A stretch of 64,000 bases of DNA from assembly GCA_045110675.1 (NCBI GenBank), contig JBGCGJ010000026.1, forward strand, positions 1 to 64,000, given 5' to 3'. Below the pieces are notes generated by a model. It saw nothing but the letters and a program-made list of their open reading frames with translations. It was not told where the DNA came from and ran no database searches. Made by a program: the position numbers and the translations under genes. Shown piece by piece: positions 8,684-17,852 of the stretch. The stretch comes from JBALVT01 sp045110675. GTDB taxonomy: Bacteria; Pseudomonadota; Gammaproteobacteria; Pseudomonadales; Halieaceae. The first letter of the stretch is position 1. Every line of letters begins with the position of its first letter.

Positions 8684-10258
8684 ATGCTCGACCCGTTAAT
8701 TATTCTGATAGCGCTAATCTGTGGCCTGATCAGCCGAATGCTGGGATTACCGGCGCTCATCGGTTATCTCGCTGCGGGCTTCGTACTGCATGAATTCAAT
8801 TTTGCAGGCGGAGACGTTCTTCACAGCTTGTCCAATATCGGTATCACCCTCTTGCTCTTCACAATAGGCCTGAAATTACAGCCTATCGAGCTGTTAAAAA
8901 CTCGGGTATGGGGCACAACGCTCATTCACATGGCAATGATGCAGGCGATGTTCATGGCCGCGTTATACCTCGCTAACCGGTGGGTGCCGGCCTTTGGTCT
9001 CACCGCAGTTGCAATAGCGGTTATCGCCTTCGCACTGACGTTTTCTAGCACCGTGTTTGTCATACAGGTTATGCAAGAACGAGGTGAAATGTCTTCCCGC
9101 CACGCCAATCTTGCTATCGGGATACTGGTCATCCAGGATTTGGCCGCAGTCCTTTTTCTGGCTTTCTCCACAAACAAGACTCCAGAACTGGGGGCCATCG
9201 CCCTGCTGGCGCTATGGCCTCTGCGTAAAATTCTACTAAGATTGCTCACCTACAGTGGCCATGGCGAGCTGTTCACACTGTTCGGGTTGGCATTGGCTCT
9301 TGGGGGGGCGGCGCTATTTGACTCCCTGGGAATAAAAGGGGATCTCGGCGCGTTGATTATCGGCGCAGTTCTAGCTGGCCATCAAAAGTCCAAAGAACTG
9401 TCGAGGAACCTGCTCCAGTTCAAAGACCTTTTTCTGGTCGGGTTCTTTCTCACCATTGGCCTCACAGGCTGGCCACAAGCCGAGATTATTGTTCTGGCAG
9501 TGGGGCTTGGCGTTCTCGCGCTCGTGAAACCTCTATTGTATTTCCCGCTGTTAACAACCTTCCACACTCCACCGAGAACTGCCCTATTAAGCGCGTCAGC
9601 TCTGGCAAATTACAGTGAGTTCGGATTGATTGTAATCGCGGTCGCCGCCTCTGCAGGATGGGTAGATCCGCAGTGGAGTGGGGCTATTTCGCTGGCTATC
9701 GCCGTCAGCTTCATCTTTTCTTCGCCGCTAAATGGCAATGCCCATGAACTCTATAGGCGCTGGCAACACCACTTGCAGAAATTTGAAACATCAAAGGTGA
9801 AAGCGCAGCAGCCAAATACGGAAAATGTGCGCGTCATCGTACTCGGCATGGGAAACATCGGTGCAGGTGCTTATGACGCCATGGCCGAACTCTACGGCCA
9901 TACCGTTTTAGGTGTTGACGACAACGACTATAAACTGGAAAGACATCGGACAGAGGGCCGCCGCGTCGCCCAGGCAGATGCAAGTGACCCTGACTTCTGG
10001 TGGCAGGTTGATTTGGGTGAGGTAGAATTGATTATGCTTGCGCTAACCCATCACCAGGAAAATCTGCTGGTAGGCCACCTGCTGGAAGATCTGGGATATC
10101 GAGGCAAGCTGGCGGCAGTGGTCCGCTTTTCAGAAGAAGCGGGAGATTTGGAAAAACACGGAATTTCCGCTTTCAACCTTTACGCCCAAGCCGGCGCCGG
10201 TTTTGCCGCACACGCTGCGGAGAAGCTGAGTACCCCTTCTTCTAACACCGAGGAATAA
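8684..10258 (+). CDS. Monovalent cation:proton antiporter, CPA2 family, with C-terminal TrkA-N (RCK) domain
   Basis: 524 aa. ATG at 8684 is preceded by AAGGAG. The N-terminal 370 residues hold about 11-12 membrane segments of the Na+/H+ exchanger fold, including GLPALIGYLAAGFVLHEF and LTFSSTVFVIQVMQERGE. Residues 385-500 are a Rossmann TrkA-N domain with VIVLGMGNIGAGAYDAM. This layout is that of YbaL/KefB-type K+ or Na+ efflux antiporters gated by nucleotide binding. It was not assigned to KefB or KefC because a glutathione-sensing motif was not verified. Confidence 0.88.
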   Translation: MLDPLIILIALICGLISRMLGLPALIGYLAAGFVLHEFNFAGGDVLHSLSNIGITLLLFTIGLKLQPIELLKTRVWGTTLIHMAMMQAMFMAALYLANRWVPAFGLTAVAIAVIAFALTFSSTVFVIQVMQERGEMSSRHANLAIGILVIQDLAAVLFLAFSTNKTPELGAIALLALWPLRKILLRLLTYSGHGELFTLFGLALALGGAALFDSLGIKGDLGALIIGAVLAGHQKSKELSRNLLQFKDLFLVGFFLTIGLTGWPQAEIIVLAVGLGVLALVKPLLYFPLLTTFHTPPRTALLSASALANYSEFGLIVIAVAASAGWVDPQWSGAISLAIAVSFIFSSPLNGNAHELYRRWQHHLQKFETSKVKAQQPNTENVRVIVLGMGNIGAGAYDAMAELYGHTVLGVDDNDYKLERHRTEGRRVAQADASDPDFWWQVDLGEVELIMLALTHHQENLLVGHLLEDLGYRGKLAAVVRFSEEAGDLEKHGISAFNLYAQAGAGFAAHAAEKLSTPSSNTEE

Positions 10259-10339
10259 TTCTTCGGCGCACAGTTTGTAGCTGAAGACTCATTCAATCAA
10301 AAAAACGATCATTGTGATTTTACACAAGGAAACCAATCC

Positions 10340-10879
10340 GTGGCACTCAAGCCAACGATATACAAAGCACAAGTCTCACTGGCGGACAGCGACAGAGGCT
10401 GCTTCGACGAGCTGTCTCTCACCCTGGCGAAGCACCCCTCCGAAACCATCGAGAGAATGGCAGCCCGTCTGCTGGCCTATTGCCTTAACAGTGCGCGAGG
10501 ACTGGAATTTACCAAGGGAATATCCACCGCCGAAGAGCCCGATATATGGCAGCACAACGACAGCGGTGAAATTGAACACTGGATAGAACTGGGCCAACCC
10601 GAGGAACCTAGACTGCGAAAAGCCTGCGGAAAAGCCAAACGCGTCAGTGTTTACGCCTTCGGCAAGAGCTCGGATACCTGGTGGCGAATCAACAGTGAAC
10701 CGATCGCAGCACTGCCAAAAATGACCGTGTGGCAATTTCCCTGGGACGAAGTTGTGACTGCAGCCGGACTGCTGAACCGCACTGTCCAGCTCAATGTCAG
10801 CATAGTGGGCGGCACCTTATATCTGGACAACGGCGGTCACTCAAGCAGCCTGGAACCCCGGCAACTGCTAAGTACTTGA
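10340..10879 (+). CDS. yaeQ: YaeQ family protein
   Basis: 179 aa. A GTG start at 10340 is preceded by AAGGA. The N-terminus MALKPTIYKAQVSLADSDRG closely follows E. coli YaeQ, and the tracts LAKHPSETIERMAARLLAY, WIELGQPEEPRLRKACGKA and MTVWQFPWDEV complete the family pattern. YaeQ has a PD-(D/E)XK nuclease-like fold; its physiological role is not settled. Family membership is strong and the function remains unknown. Confidence 0.92.
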   Translation: MALKPTIYKAQVSLADSDRGCFDELSLTLAKHPSETIERMAARLLAYCLNSARGLEFTKGISTAEEPDIWQHNDSGEIEHWIELGQPEEPRLRKACGKAKRVSVYAFGKSSDTWWRINSEPIAALPKMTVWQFPWDEVVTAAGLLNRTVQLNVSIVGGTLYLDNGGHSSSLEPRQLLST

Positions 10880-10942
10880 GAGATTTCATCAAGGGCCGTT
10901 TTTGGCTAGTAGTACCTGCTCGCCAGCGCTATATTGAAACTC

Positions 10943-12385
10943 ATGAAAACCAACGCTCTACAAAAAAATGAGTCTCTGGACCTCGACCCAGAACGTTGTC
11001 GAGCTGCGCGTTTGTCACGAGATTCTCGATTCGATGGAGAATTTTTCCTCGGGGTAAAAACAACGGGCATCTATTGTCGACCGGTTTGCCCTGCCAGACC
11101 TCCCGCAGAAAAAAACGTGAGCTATTTTCGGCACGCGGCACAGGCAGCTGAATCCGGCTATCGACCTTGTTTGCGTTGTCGGCCAGAATCTGCACCCAAT
11201 AGCCCGGCATGGCGCGGAACATCAACGACAGTGCAGCGCGCCTTGGACCTAATCGGCGCGGGTGCGCTCAATGAAGCACCCATGGAAGCACTCGCTGCGC
11301 GCCTAGGGGTTGGTGAACGCTACCTAAGAAAGCTTTTTGAGCGCGAGGTCGGTGCCTCTCCTATGGCGGTTGCGCAGAATCAGCGCTTATTATTTGCCAA
11401 AAAACTACTCGCTGAAACCACTCTGTCGATTACAAATATTGCGTTTGCCGCAGGATACAGCAGCGTAAGGCGCTTCAATGACGCCATCCGAAGCAGCTTT
11501 AACACGACACCGAGCGCGATGCGAAAGGCGACTGGGAAACATCCGACAGACGGCACTATTACGTTGCAGCTCCACTACAGACCTCCCTATGACTTGGCGG
11601 GCGTGATGGACTTCTTCGCGCGACACGCCATTACAGGCGTGGAGCAAGTCGACGAAAAAGGCTACCGCCGCAACCTATTACTCAATGGTGAAGCGGGTCA
11701 CTTTCGCGTGTCAAAAATTCCAGTGCGCGATGCCCTGCAGTTGGAGTTGAGCAGCGCAGACCCAGGCCAGCTAATGCCCATTGTGGCCATGGTGAGACGA
11801 ATGTTTGACCTCGATGCCAATCCACAATTCATTAAAGAGGCGCTGAGCCGAGATGCAGTTCTCAAATCTCTATTGGATAAGTTTCCAGGAATTCGCGCGC
11901 CGGCTTACGGCTCAAGCTATGAATCAACGGTCAGAGCGATAGTCGGTCAGCAGGTAAGCATCCAGGCTGCCCGCAAAGTGAGCTCGAGATTGGCTGAAGC
12001 GACAAGTCAGGGCAAACAGCTGGCAGCCGGCGAATGGCTGTTCCCCGATCCACAAGATTTGGCACAGTTGGGCGACGAGCTTTTTCCTATGCCTACGCGG
12101 CGACGGGATACATTGAAAACCGTTAGCCAATACCTACACGAGCACAACGGCGAGCTGGACCTCGATACGTTAGCCAAGTTCAAGGGTATTGGGCCCTGGA
12201 CCGTTGGCATGGTGGCAATGCGAGGCTACTCGGATCCAGACATCTTCCCCATGGGAGATCTGGGCCTGATCAAAGCCTATGCTGCGCTCGCCGGTGACAT
12301 CAGGCTGGATAAGGACCTGACTTTGGCGTGGCGTCCATGGCGCTCGTACGCCGCCAATTTACTCTGGAGGACTCTCAGCGCATGA
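10943..12385 (+). CDS. Ada-type regulatory/phosphotriester domain fused to AlkA-like 3-methyladenine DNA glycosylase
   Basis: 480 aa from an ATG at 10943. Residues 15-85 are the Ada zinc domain with four cysteines (45, 49, 75, 78) in TGIYCRPVCPARPP and RPCLRCRPE; one Cys accepts methyl from phosphotriesters in Ada. Residues 95-190 are an AraC-type helix-turn-helix (LSITNIAFAAGYSSVRRFND). The rest is AlkA: an N-terminal domain, then the helix-hairpin-helix FKGIGPWTVGMVAMRGYSD followed by the presumed catalytic Asp in MGDLGL. The O6-methylguanine transferase half of Ada is missing and is supplied by the next gene, whose ATG overlaps this stop (ATGA). It should sense alkylation, activate transcription and excise alkylated bases. 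Confidence 0.93.
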   Translation: MKTNALQKNESLDLDPERCRAARLSRDSRFDGEFFLGVKTTGIYCRPVCPARPPAEKNVSYFRHAAQAAESGYRPCLRCRPESAPNSPAWRGTSTTVQRALDLIGAGALNEAPMEALAARLGVGERYLRKLFEREVGASPMAVAQNQRLLFAKKLLAETTLSITNIAFAAGYSSVRRFNDAIRSSFNTTPSAMRKATGKHPTDGTITLQLHYRPPYDLAGVMDFFARHAITGVEQVDEKGYRRNLLLNGEAGHFRVSKIPVRDALQLELSSADPGQLMPIVAMVRRMFDLDANPQFIKEALSRDAVLKSLLDKFPGIRAPAYGSSYESTVRAIVGQQVSIQAARKVSSRLAEATSQGKQLAAGEWLFPDPQDLAQLGDELFPMPTRRRDTLKTVSQYLHEHNGELDLDTLAKFKGIGPWTVGMVAMRGYSDPDIFPMGDLGLIKAYAALAGDIRLDKDLTLAWRPWRSYAANLLWRTLSA

Positions 12386-12852
12386 ACTACCAATTTCTGG
12401 ATACCCCGATAGGCACTCTTCGGCTGGTTTCGAAGGAGGAAATGTTAAGCAAAGTGGAATTCGAAGGCCGACACCAAATCCAATCTGATGAGGTCTTTTG
12501 CAGCGACTCGGCTTTGCAGCGGGCCTCGAAGCAGCTTCAAGAGTATTTTGCCGGTCAGCGAGAGACATTTGATTTGGGTTTAAACCCACAGGGAACCGAC
12601 TTTCAGCAACAGGTCTGGTCTTCTCTAAGAGAGATCCCCTTTGGAGAACTGCGTAGTTACAGCGACATCGCTCGCGGAATTAACCGGCCCAAAGCTGTTA
12701 GAGCAGTTGGAGCCGCCAATGGCAGAAATCCAATTCCGATCATTGTGCCCTGCCACCGGGTCATAGGTAGCAATGGATCACTGACGGGGTTTGCGGGCGG
12801 CCTAGAGATGAAAGAGCAGTTGCTAAAACTCGAAGGCGCACTACTGATTTAA
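12382..12852 (+). CDS. ogt: Methylated-DNA--[protein]-cysteine S-methyltransferase
   Basis: 156 aa. The ATG at 12382 overlaps the upstream stop by 4 nt, implying translational coupling. The C-terminal half has the MGMT signature PIIVPCHRVIGSNGSLTGFAGG with the alkyl-accepting Cys in PCHRV, plus the DNA-binding RAVGAANGRNP. It removes O6-alkylguanine by suicide transfer. Together with the Ada-AlkA fusion it forms a two-gene alkylation repair operon. Confidence 0.95.
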   Translation: MNYQFLDTPIGTLRLVSKEEMLSKVEFEGRHQIQSDEVFCSDSALQRASKQLQEYFAGQRETFDLGLNPQGTDFQQQVWSSLREIPFGELRSYSDIARGINRPKAVRAVGAANGRNPIPIIVPCHRVIGSNGSLTGFAGGLEMKEQLLKLEGALLI

Positions 12853-12870
12853 AAGAGTGGGTAAAAAGGA

Positions 12871-13770
12871 TTAAAGACCAGCGGCAATCGTCTTGATCCA
12901 CATTTCCTCATTGATGAAGCCCTGACCCCAGCTAGCCCACTTATCGTCGAGTCCGTCTTCTACAATGGACTCTTGAGTCTGGCCTTTTTCCATTCGAACA
13001 GAGACAGATTTCACAGTGGTCACTAACATTTCGTGATAGCGCTGAAGATCCTTTTTAGTCGCCCGTTTGCCACCATGTCCCGGAATAATGATGGTTGTGT
13101 CGTCCACTCGATCAAGAACGGCTGAAATATTAGCCGTGAAACCGGCCACATTGCCCCCAGAGCCTAAGTCGACAAACGGGAAACTATTCATAAAGAAGTG
13201 GTCCCCCATATGGACAACATTCGCCTTGGCGAAAAACACCACACTATCACCGTCGGTATGGCCGGTGGGCAAATGCAGAATTTCAATATCATCATCGTTG
13301 AAATGCAAAGCCATTGAATCGCCATAGGTGACAACGGGAAGTGCCGCGGCAGGGCTGGCTTCGACGACCCGGCCCGAGACCTTCATTTCCTGACGGGTGG
13401 ACATCCGTGCTCGAACATTACTATGGGCAACAATTACAGAACCCTTGTCACCCCAGTAAAGATTGCCGCCCGTATGATCGCCGTGCCAGTGAGTATTGAT
13501 CACGAATTGCGGGACTTGCGCATCGTCAGAGCCAGGTACCAGCTTATTGAGTGCCCGCTGATAAGCGTCGGCATAGGCTGCAAAGTCGTCATCGATAATC
13601 AGAATGCCGTCGGCGCCTACTGATGCAACCACATTGCCACCACGACCCTGCAATAGGTGCAAGGCGCCCTTAATTGGAGAAGTGGAAACCGAGGGCGCGT
13701 CCTCAGCAGCATGGGCCGGGATAATCCCCAGGAGGCTGATAGAAATTAATAACTGGGAGAATTTTTTCAT
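12871..13770 (-). CDS. Exported metallo-beta-lactamase-fold hydrolase
   Basis: 299 aa with a clear Sec signal peptide (MKKFSQLLISISLLGIIPAHA, cleavage near residue 22). The zinc-binding motif THWHGDHTGGNLYWG lies near residue 92. A further His in LPTGHTDGDSVVFF, Asp in VHMGDHFF and His in IIPGHGG complete a two-metal site. Related exported MBL proteins hydrolyse esters, lactones or beta-lactams; the substrate here cannot be read from sequence. It is convergent with ogt. Confidence 0.85.
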   Translation of the reverse strand: MKKFSQLLISISLLGIIPAHAAEDAPSVSTSPIKGALHLLQGRGGNVVASVGADGILIIDDDFAAYADAYQRALNKLVPGSDDAQVPQFVINTHWHGDHTGGNLYWGDKGSVIVAHSNVRARMSTRQEMKVSGRVVEASPAAALPVVTYGDSMALHFNDDDIEILHLPTGHTDGDSVVFFAKANVVHMGDHFFMNSFPFVDLGSGGNVAGFTANISAVLDRVDDTTIIIPGHGGKRATKKDLQRYHEMLVTTVKSVSVRMEKGQTQESIVEDGLDDKWASWGQGFINEEMWIKTIAAGL

Positions 13771-13794
13771 GGGCGTGATCCTCTGGGTAATTTC

Positions 13795-14040
13795 TCAGGC
13801 ATTCAGGTCCGGAATCATTTCGTCCTTCAACCGCTCGATGGCGTCTTTCACTCGAAGTTTTTCTTTTTTGAGGCGCTGTAACAAAATCTGGTTTTGATAA
13901 GGGTAGTCATACATTTCGGCGATACGAGCATCGAGCGCCCTATGCTGGCGTTGCATCTGAGACAAACGCATTGCAGGAGTCAGAGTTTCGTTGGCGGCTT
14001 CCGCAGCGGTATCGGTTGAGATTACCGGTGGCTCGCTCAT
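13795..14040 (-). CDS. YdcH/DUF465 family small protein
   Basis: 81 aa. The C-terminal 60 residues match the short coiled-coil DUF465 family: LSQMQRQHRALDARIAEM, then LLQRLKKEKLRVKDAIERL. These are highly charged helical-hairpin proteins of unknown function. It sits 24 nt upstream of the exported MBL protein on the same strand. Confidence 0.75.
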   Translation of the reverse strand: MSEPPVISTDTAAEAANETLTPAMRLSQMQRQHRALDARIAEMYDYPYQNQILLQRLKKEKLRVKDAIERLKDEMIPDLNA

Positions 14041-14124
14041 AGCTTTGCTAGGTTCATGTTAGGACGGCCAGTATTGCCTGTTCAAGGAGCAAGACTATAC
14101 CGACTTGGTTTACAGGTACAACCG

Positions 14125-14367
14125 TCAACGCCCCAATTGACGATAAAGCATCTGACGGGCGTGAATCATCTCCTTACACGTTTGCTGCAGGCTAAAATCC
14201 ATTTTGCCGTCTACTTGCTCTCCCTGTTCCCGTTGCCGCTCCAGCGCTGAGATTTCCAGCAGTAAACGCTCCCGTAATGCGCTGGTGTCCGGCCAGTTCA
14301 ACGTTTGCCCCATCAACGGACAATCAGCGCCATAGAGTTGCAATTGTGAAAATGACTTTTCGGACAT
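14125..14367 (-). CDS. Hypothetical small protein
   Basis: 80 aa, ATG at 14367. No family recognised. It is soluble, predicted helical, with charged segments (ALRERLLLEISALERQREQG, KEMIHARQMLYRQL) suggesting a short coiled coil, and two Cys residues. It lies between cysQ and the DUF465 gene on the same strand with short gaps. A coding origin is supported by the intact frame and codon use similar to neighbours, but not by homology. Confidence 0.5.
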   Translation of the reverse strand: MSEKSFSQLQLYGADCPLMGQTLNWPDTSALRERLLLEISALERQREQGEQVDGKMDFSLQQTCKEMIHARQMLYRQLGR

Positions 14368-14440
14368 CGTACAACCTCATCGGAGACATAAAAGCCCCTG
14401 TATTAGTTATAGTCCATGACTGCGTAAATTCCAATACAGT

Positions 14441-15283
14441 CTATATTTCCAGTGCGAGTAGCTCCTTCCAAAGCGCGTGCTCTGCATCTCCAATGGCGAA
14501 GAAATCAGGGCTCATCAAGGATTTACGTCGGTTGTATTGGACCGGCTCGCCATCCATTCCCAACAAACTTCCACCGGCTGCTTCCAGTAGAGCCTGCCCG
14601 GCGGCAGTATCCCACTCGCAACAAGGTGAAAAACGGGGATAGAAATCGCCGGTTCCTTCAACGAGCTGGCAAAATTTCAGCGCACTGCCACTGTTCATAC
14701 GTTTGAGAGGACCGCGACGATCTTCCAGCCATTCCAGAACTGACCCCAGTCGCGGCCCGCGGTGTCGATGACTGGCAAGAATTGTAAGTGGCTCGTCGGA
14801 ACGCAATTGTCGCGTGCGCAATTGCCTCGCCTGCCATTGGTCCTCGCTTGAGAACTCATAGCATTGAGCACCTGCTCCGGGTATCCCTACATAGGCCTTT
14901 TTTTCAAGAGGTATAAAGAGCAAGCCCAACACAGGACGGTGATGCTCTATCAACGCAATATTGATAGTAAATTCGCCGGTTCGGTCCAGAAACTCTCGAG
15001 TACCATCCAGGGGGTCCACCAACCAGTATTTCTTCCAGCTAGAACGCTGCGCAAAATCGATCGTGGTCGACTCTTCCGAGAGAATCGGGATAGCGTCGTC
15101 CATCTGCTCCAGGCCAGATAAAATAATTGCGTGAGAATCAAGATCAGCTCGAGTCAGTGGAGATTGGTCACCTTTGGATTCGTAGTGGCCAGACTCTGCA
15201 GAGTGATAGTGTGTACAGATTGCCTCTCCGGCGATACTGCACAGCTCAATGAGTGGGCTAACAAAGGTTTCCAGCTGAGGCAC
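14441..15283 (-). CDS. cysQ: 3'(2'),5'-bisphosphate nucleotidase
   Basis: 280 aa, GTG start at 15283. It is an inositol-monophosphatase-fold enzyme that removes the 3'-phosphate from PAP/PAPS in sulfur assimilation. Motifs: DQSPLTRADLDSHAII near 38, PILSEESTTIDF near 65 (metal-binding Glu-Glu), and LVDPLDGTREFLDRTGEFTI near 90 (D-P-L-D-G-T). The C-terminal CCEWDTAAGQALLEAAGG is the second signature. Divergent from yrfG. Confidence 0.95.
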   Translation of the reverse strand: MPQLETFVSPLIELCSIAGEAICTHYHSAESGHYESKGDQSPLTRADLDSHAIILSGLEQMDDAIPILSEESTTIDFAQRSSWKKYWLVDPLDGTREFLDRTGEFTINIALIEHHRPVLGLLFIPLEKKAYVGIPGAGAQCYEFSSEDQWQARQLRTRQLRSDEPLTILASHRHRGPRLGSVLEWLEDRRGPLKRMNSGSALKFCQLVEGTGDFYPRFSPCCEWDTAAGQALLEAAGGSLLGMDGEPVQYNRRKSLMSPDFFAIGDAEHALWKELLALEI

Positions 15284-15427
15284 AACAGATTCCGACTGCG
15301 AATTTGGCCCACTATATCATTGAAAGTAGGGTCAGCTGTCGAGCAACCGACGTAAAAAAGAGGCATAATTCACTCAGCGTGTGATCCATACACCGAATCG
15401 CCATTTGAGCGGGAGAAGTGAAAGACC

Positions 15428-16093
15428 ATGGTCAACTGGGAAGTCATCGACACCGTATTAATCGACATGGATGGCACCCTCCTAGATCTGCATTTTGACA
15501 ACTACTTTTGGACAGAATACCTACCACAAGCTTACGCGGCCAAGTATCGAATAGGCGAAGCCGTCACTATCGAACAACTGCAAACACAGCACGACATCGA
15601 GACGGGGACATTACAGTGGTACTGCGTTGAGCACTGGTCTCGCGAACTGGATATGGATGTTTCGGCTCTGAAACGCTCTCTTGGCGACATGATTGCCCCA
15701 CGCCCATACGCCATAGAGTTTCTGACGCGATTGCAATCTATCGACAAAGAAGTGCTGATGGTGACCAACGCCCATCGCAAGGCACTTGACCTGAAAATGG
15801 AACAGGTAAAAATCAGTCATTACTTCGATCGCCTGGTGGTGTCGCATGAACTGAACGCTCCCAAGGAACACTATCTTTTCTGGGAAAAACTACAGGAGCT
15901 ACACCCTTTTGACCGCAAACGTACTCTATTAATAGACGATACCGAGAGGATTCTACACCGTGCTCAAGAGTACGGTATTGGCCACTTGATCACACTGCTG
16001 CAGCCCGATAGTCGGGGACAAATCAGAACCGGAACTCAGTTTCCAGGCATTCATCACTTCGATGAGATCATGCCAACCGCGAAATTTGGATAA
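15428..16093 (+). CDS. yrfG: GMP/IMP nucleotidase, HAD family
   Basis: 221 aa. HAD motif I is VLIDMDGTLLDLHFDNYFW near residue 10, motif II VLMVTNAHRKALDLKM near 100, and motif IV TLLIDDTERIL near 165. This pattern and the following hslR gene match E. coli yrfG-hslR. The family dephosphorylates purine mononucleotides in the cytoplasm. Confidence 0.9.
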   Translation: MVNWEVIDTVLIDMDGTLLDLHFDNYFWTEYLPQAYAAKYRIGEAVTIEQLQTQHDIETGTLQWYCVEHWSRELDMDVSALKRSLGDMIAPRPYAIEFLTRLQSIDKEVLMVTNAHRKALDLKMEQVKISHYFDRLVVSHELNAPKEHYLFWEKLQELHPFDRKRTLLIDDTERILHRAQEYGIGHLITLLQPDSRGQIRTGTQFPGIHHFDEIMPTAKFG

Positions 16094-16110
16094 AGGAACC
16101 TACCCATCAA

Positions 16111-16494
16111 ATGGAAAAACTACGCTTGGACAAATGGCTGTGGGCCGCTCGGTTCTATAAAACCCGCAGTTTGGCGAAAGCCGCTATTGAAGGGGGTAAG
16201 GTGCACCTTGACGGGACCCGAGTGAAAGTGTCCAAGGAAGTGACCGTGGGAGAAAAACTTCAGATTCGACAAGGCTGGGACGAGAAGACCGTGGTGATAA
16301 CCGCTCTGTCAGATAAACGAAGAGGTGCGCCGGAAGCCGCTGAACTCTATGCGGAAACGCCGTCTAGTTTGGAAAAACGAGAAGCAGATGCCGCAGCAAG
16401 AAAGGCCGCTGGAGGAATGATAGATCGACCGGCCAAACGTCCCACCAAAAAACAGAGACGTCAGATTCACAGCTTCAAGGAGAGTTCTTCCTGA
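16111..16494 (+). CDS. hslR: Heat shock protein 15, ribosome-associated S4-domain protein
   Basis: 127 aa. The S4 RNA-binding domain occupies the N-terminal 65 residues (LRLDKWLWAARFYKTRSLAK, AIEGGKVHLDGTRVK), followed by a Lys/Arg-rich tail. Hsp15 binds free 50S subunits carrying a nascent chain and helps recycle them. It follows yrfG by 17 nt. The last 28 nt overlap the convergent diguanylate cyclase gene. Confidence 0.95.
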   Translation: MEKLRLDKWLWAARFYKTRSLAKAAIEGGKVHLDGTRVKVSKEVTVGEKLQIRQGWDEKTVVITALSDKRRGAPEAAELYAETPSSLEKREADAAARKAAGGMIDRPAKRPTKKQRRQIHSFKESSS

Positions 16495-17708
16495 AGGTGC
16501 AAACCCTCTCCGGACACAATAATCGCATTGCGGCCTGAATCTTTGGCATCGTAAAGCGCGTCGTCCGCCAGCTTAATCACCTGCTCTGGCAGTAAATCAC
16601 CGTCGGGCTCCACCGTAACGATACCCTGACTTACCGTGATAAAAGGCTCGCCCAGCGATGTTTTGTGGGGAATGGCCTCGGTGTTAACCAAGGCTTTTAG
16701 CCTCTGTGCCGTGCGCAGAGCCACCTCGGATGAAGCCCCAGGTAACACTAAAATAAACTCTTCGCCCCCGAACCGAGCGACCACTTCACCGGCTCTGGTG
16801 GTCGCGCGTTGCATCAAATCGGCCAGTTGCTGTAGAACGATATCGCCAGCCAGATGTCCGTAGGTGTCGTTGTACAATTTGAAGTAATCGACATCCAAAA
16901 GGATCACCGATAATGTTGTACCACTGCGGCGAGCGCGGTTGACCTCATCGAGCAAGGTCTTATTGACCAGGCGCCTGTTACCCAATCCCGTCAATTCATC
17001 CACATTGGCCAGGTTAGTCAACTGTTGTCGGGCATCTCGCAACTGGCGGTTGCGATCTCGCAGGGAACCGGTCAATCCGCCGAGTTCCCGCGACATCGCC
17101 TCTCGCTGCAAATTGAGAGAGATCATATTGCAGTAAGATCGATAGATCCGGTCACTTACCACAATCAGAACAGCGCATATGAGGAGTAAAAACAGGCCAA
17201 TGACGAGGTTGTAGGGAGCATCCCAATAGTGAATCAGGCTCCACCAGCCTATAGGCCACAGGGACGCGAACAAATACGCCACGAAGTATTCCCGAATGAC
17301 AACTGTCACGCCGACAGAGAAGGCTGTGATCATGACGATTGTGAGTAGCAAAACGTGCTGCAGGGTTTCAGGGATAATATTGGCCAGATAAATATAGGCG
17401 CTAGACCACACCGCTCCGGTTAAAATAGCGCCAGCAATCAACTGCCTGTAGAGCTTTTTAGGTGCCGTCACAAAGCTGCGCTCAACAAGCGAATTACTCA
17501 TCGCCAGTGAGCAGACCAGCAGTAACACTAAAACCAAGGCGGCCCAGATCAACAACACCGACATATCCAAATACGACCAGCACAGCAACAGACATACCAC
17601 TACGCCCACCAAATTGGTCCCCACCGACGCAAAACGCGCATTCATCATTAACAGCTCTAGCTGTGAGGAGAACAGTTCTTCGCGGGGTATATTGCGCTGA
17701 TAAATCAT
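16467..17708 (-). CDS. Membrane-bound diguanylate cyclase (GGDEF)
   Basis: 413 aa from an ATG at 17708. Residues 25-195 hold about six transmembrane segments with no recognised sensor domain. A short coiled-coil linker (LRDRNRQLRDARQQLTNLA) leads to the GGDEF domain, about 235-400: NVDELTGLGNRRL, DVDYFKLYNDTYGHLAGD and the active-site RFGGEEFILVLPG. It should make cyclic di-GMP. The usual inhibitory-site RxxD five residues upstream is R-A-G-E, so product inhibition may be weak. It is convergent with, and overlaps, hslR by 28 nt. Confidence 0.93.
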   Translation of the reverse strand: MIYQRNIPREELFSSQLELLMMNARFASVGTNLVGVVVCLLLCWSYLDMSVLLIWAALVLVLLLVCSLAMSNSLVERSFVTAPKKLYRQLIAGAILTGAVWSSAYIYLANIIPETLQHVLLLTIVMITAFSVGVTVVIREYFVAYLFASLWPIGWWSLIHYWDAPYNLVIGLFLLLICAVLIVVSDRIYRSYCNMISLNLQREAMSRELGGLTGSLRDRNRQLRDARQQLTNLANVDELTGLGNRRLVNKTLLDEVNRARRSGTTLSVILLDVDYFKLYNDTYGHLAGDIVLQQLADLMQRATTRAGEVVARFGGEEFILVLPGASSEVALRTAQRLKALVNTEAIPHKTSLGEPFITVSQGIVTVEPDGDLLPEQVIKLADDALYDAKDSGRNAIIVSGEGLHLQEELSLKL

Positions 17709-17852
17709 GGAGCAAATCCTACACGGATCGCCCTCCAAAGATAAGCATTCGCTTACAAGCTGCCAACCGCATCACACCTGGGCCTTCAATAATTGCCAGT
17801 AGGCCATATTTGCTACAAACTTCCCCCCAGAACTCATATTTGGGGTCAAGGG

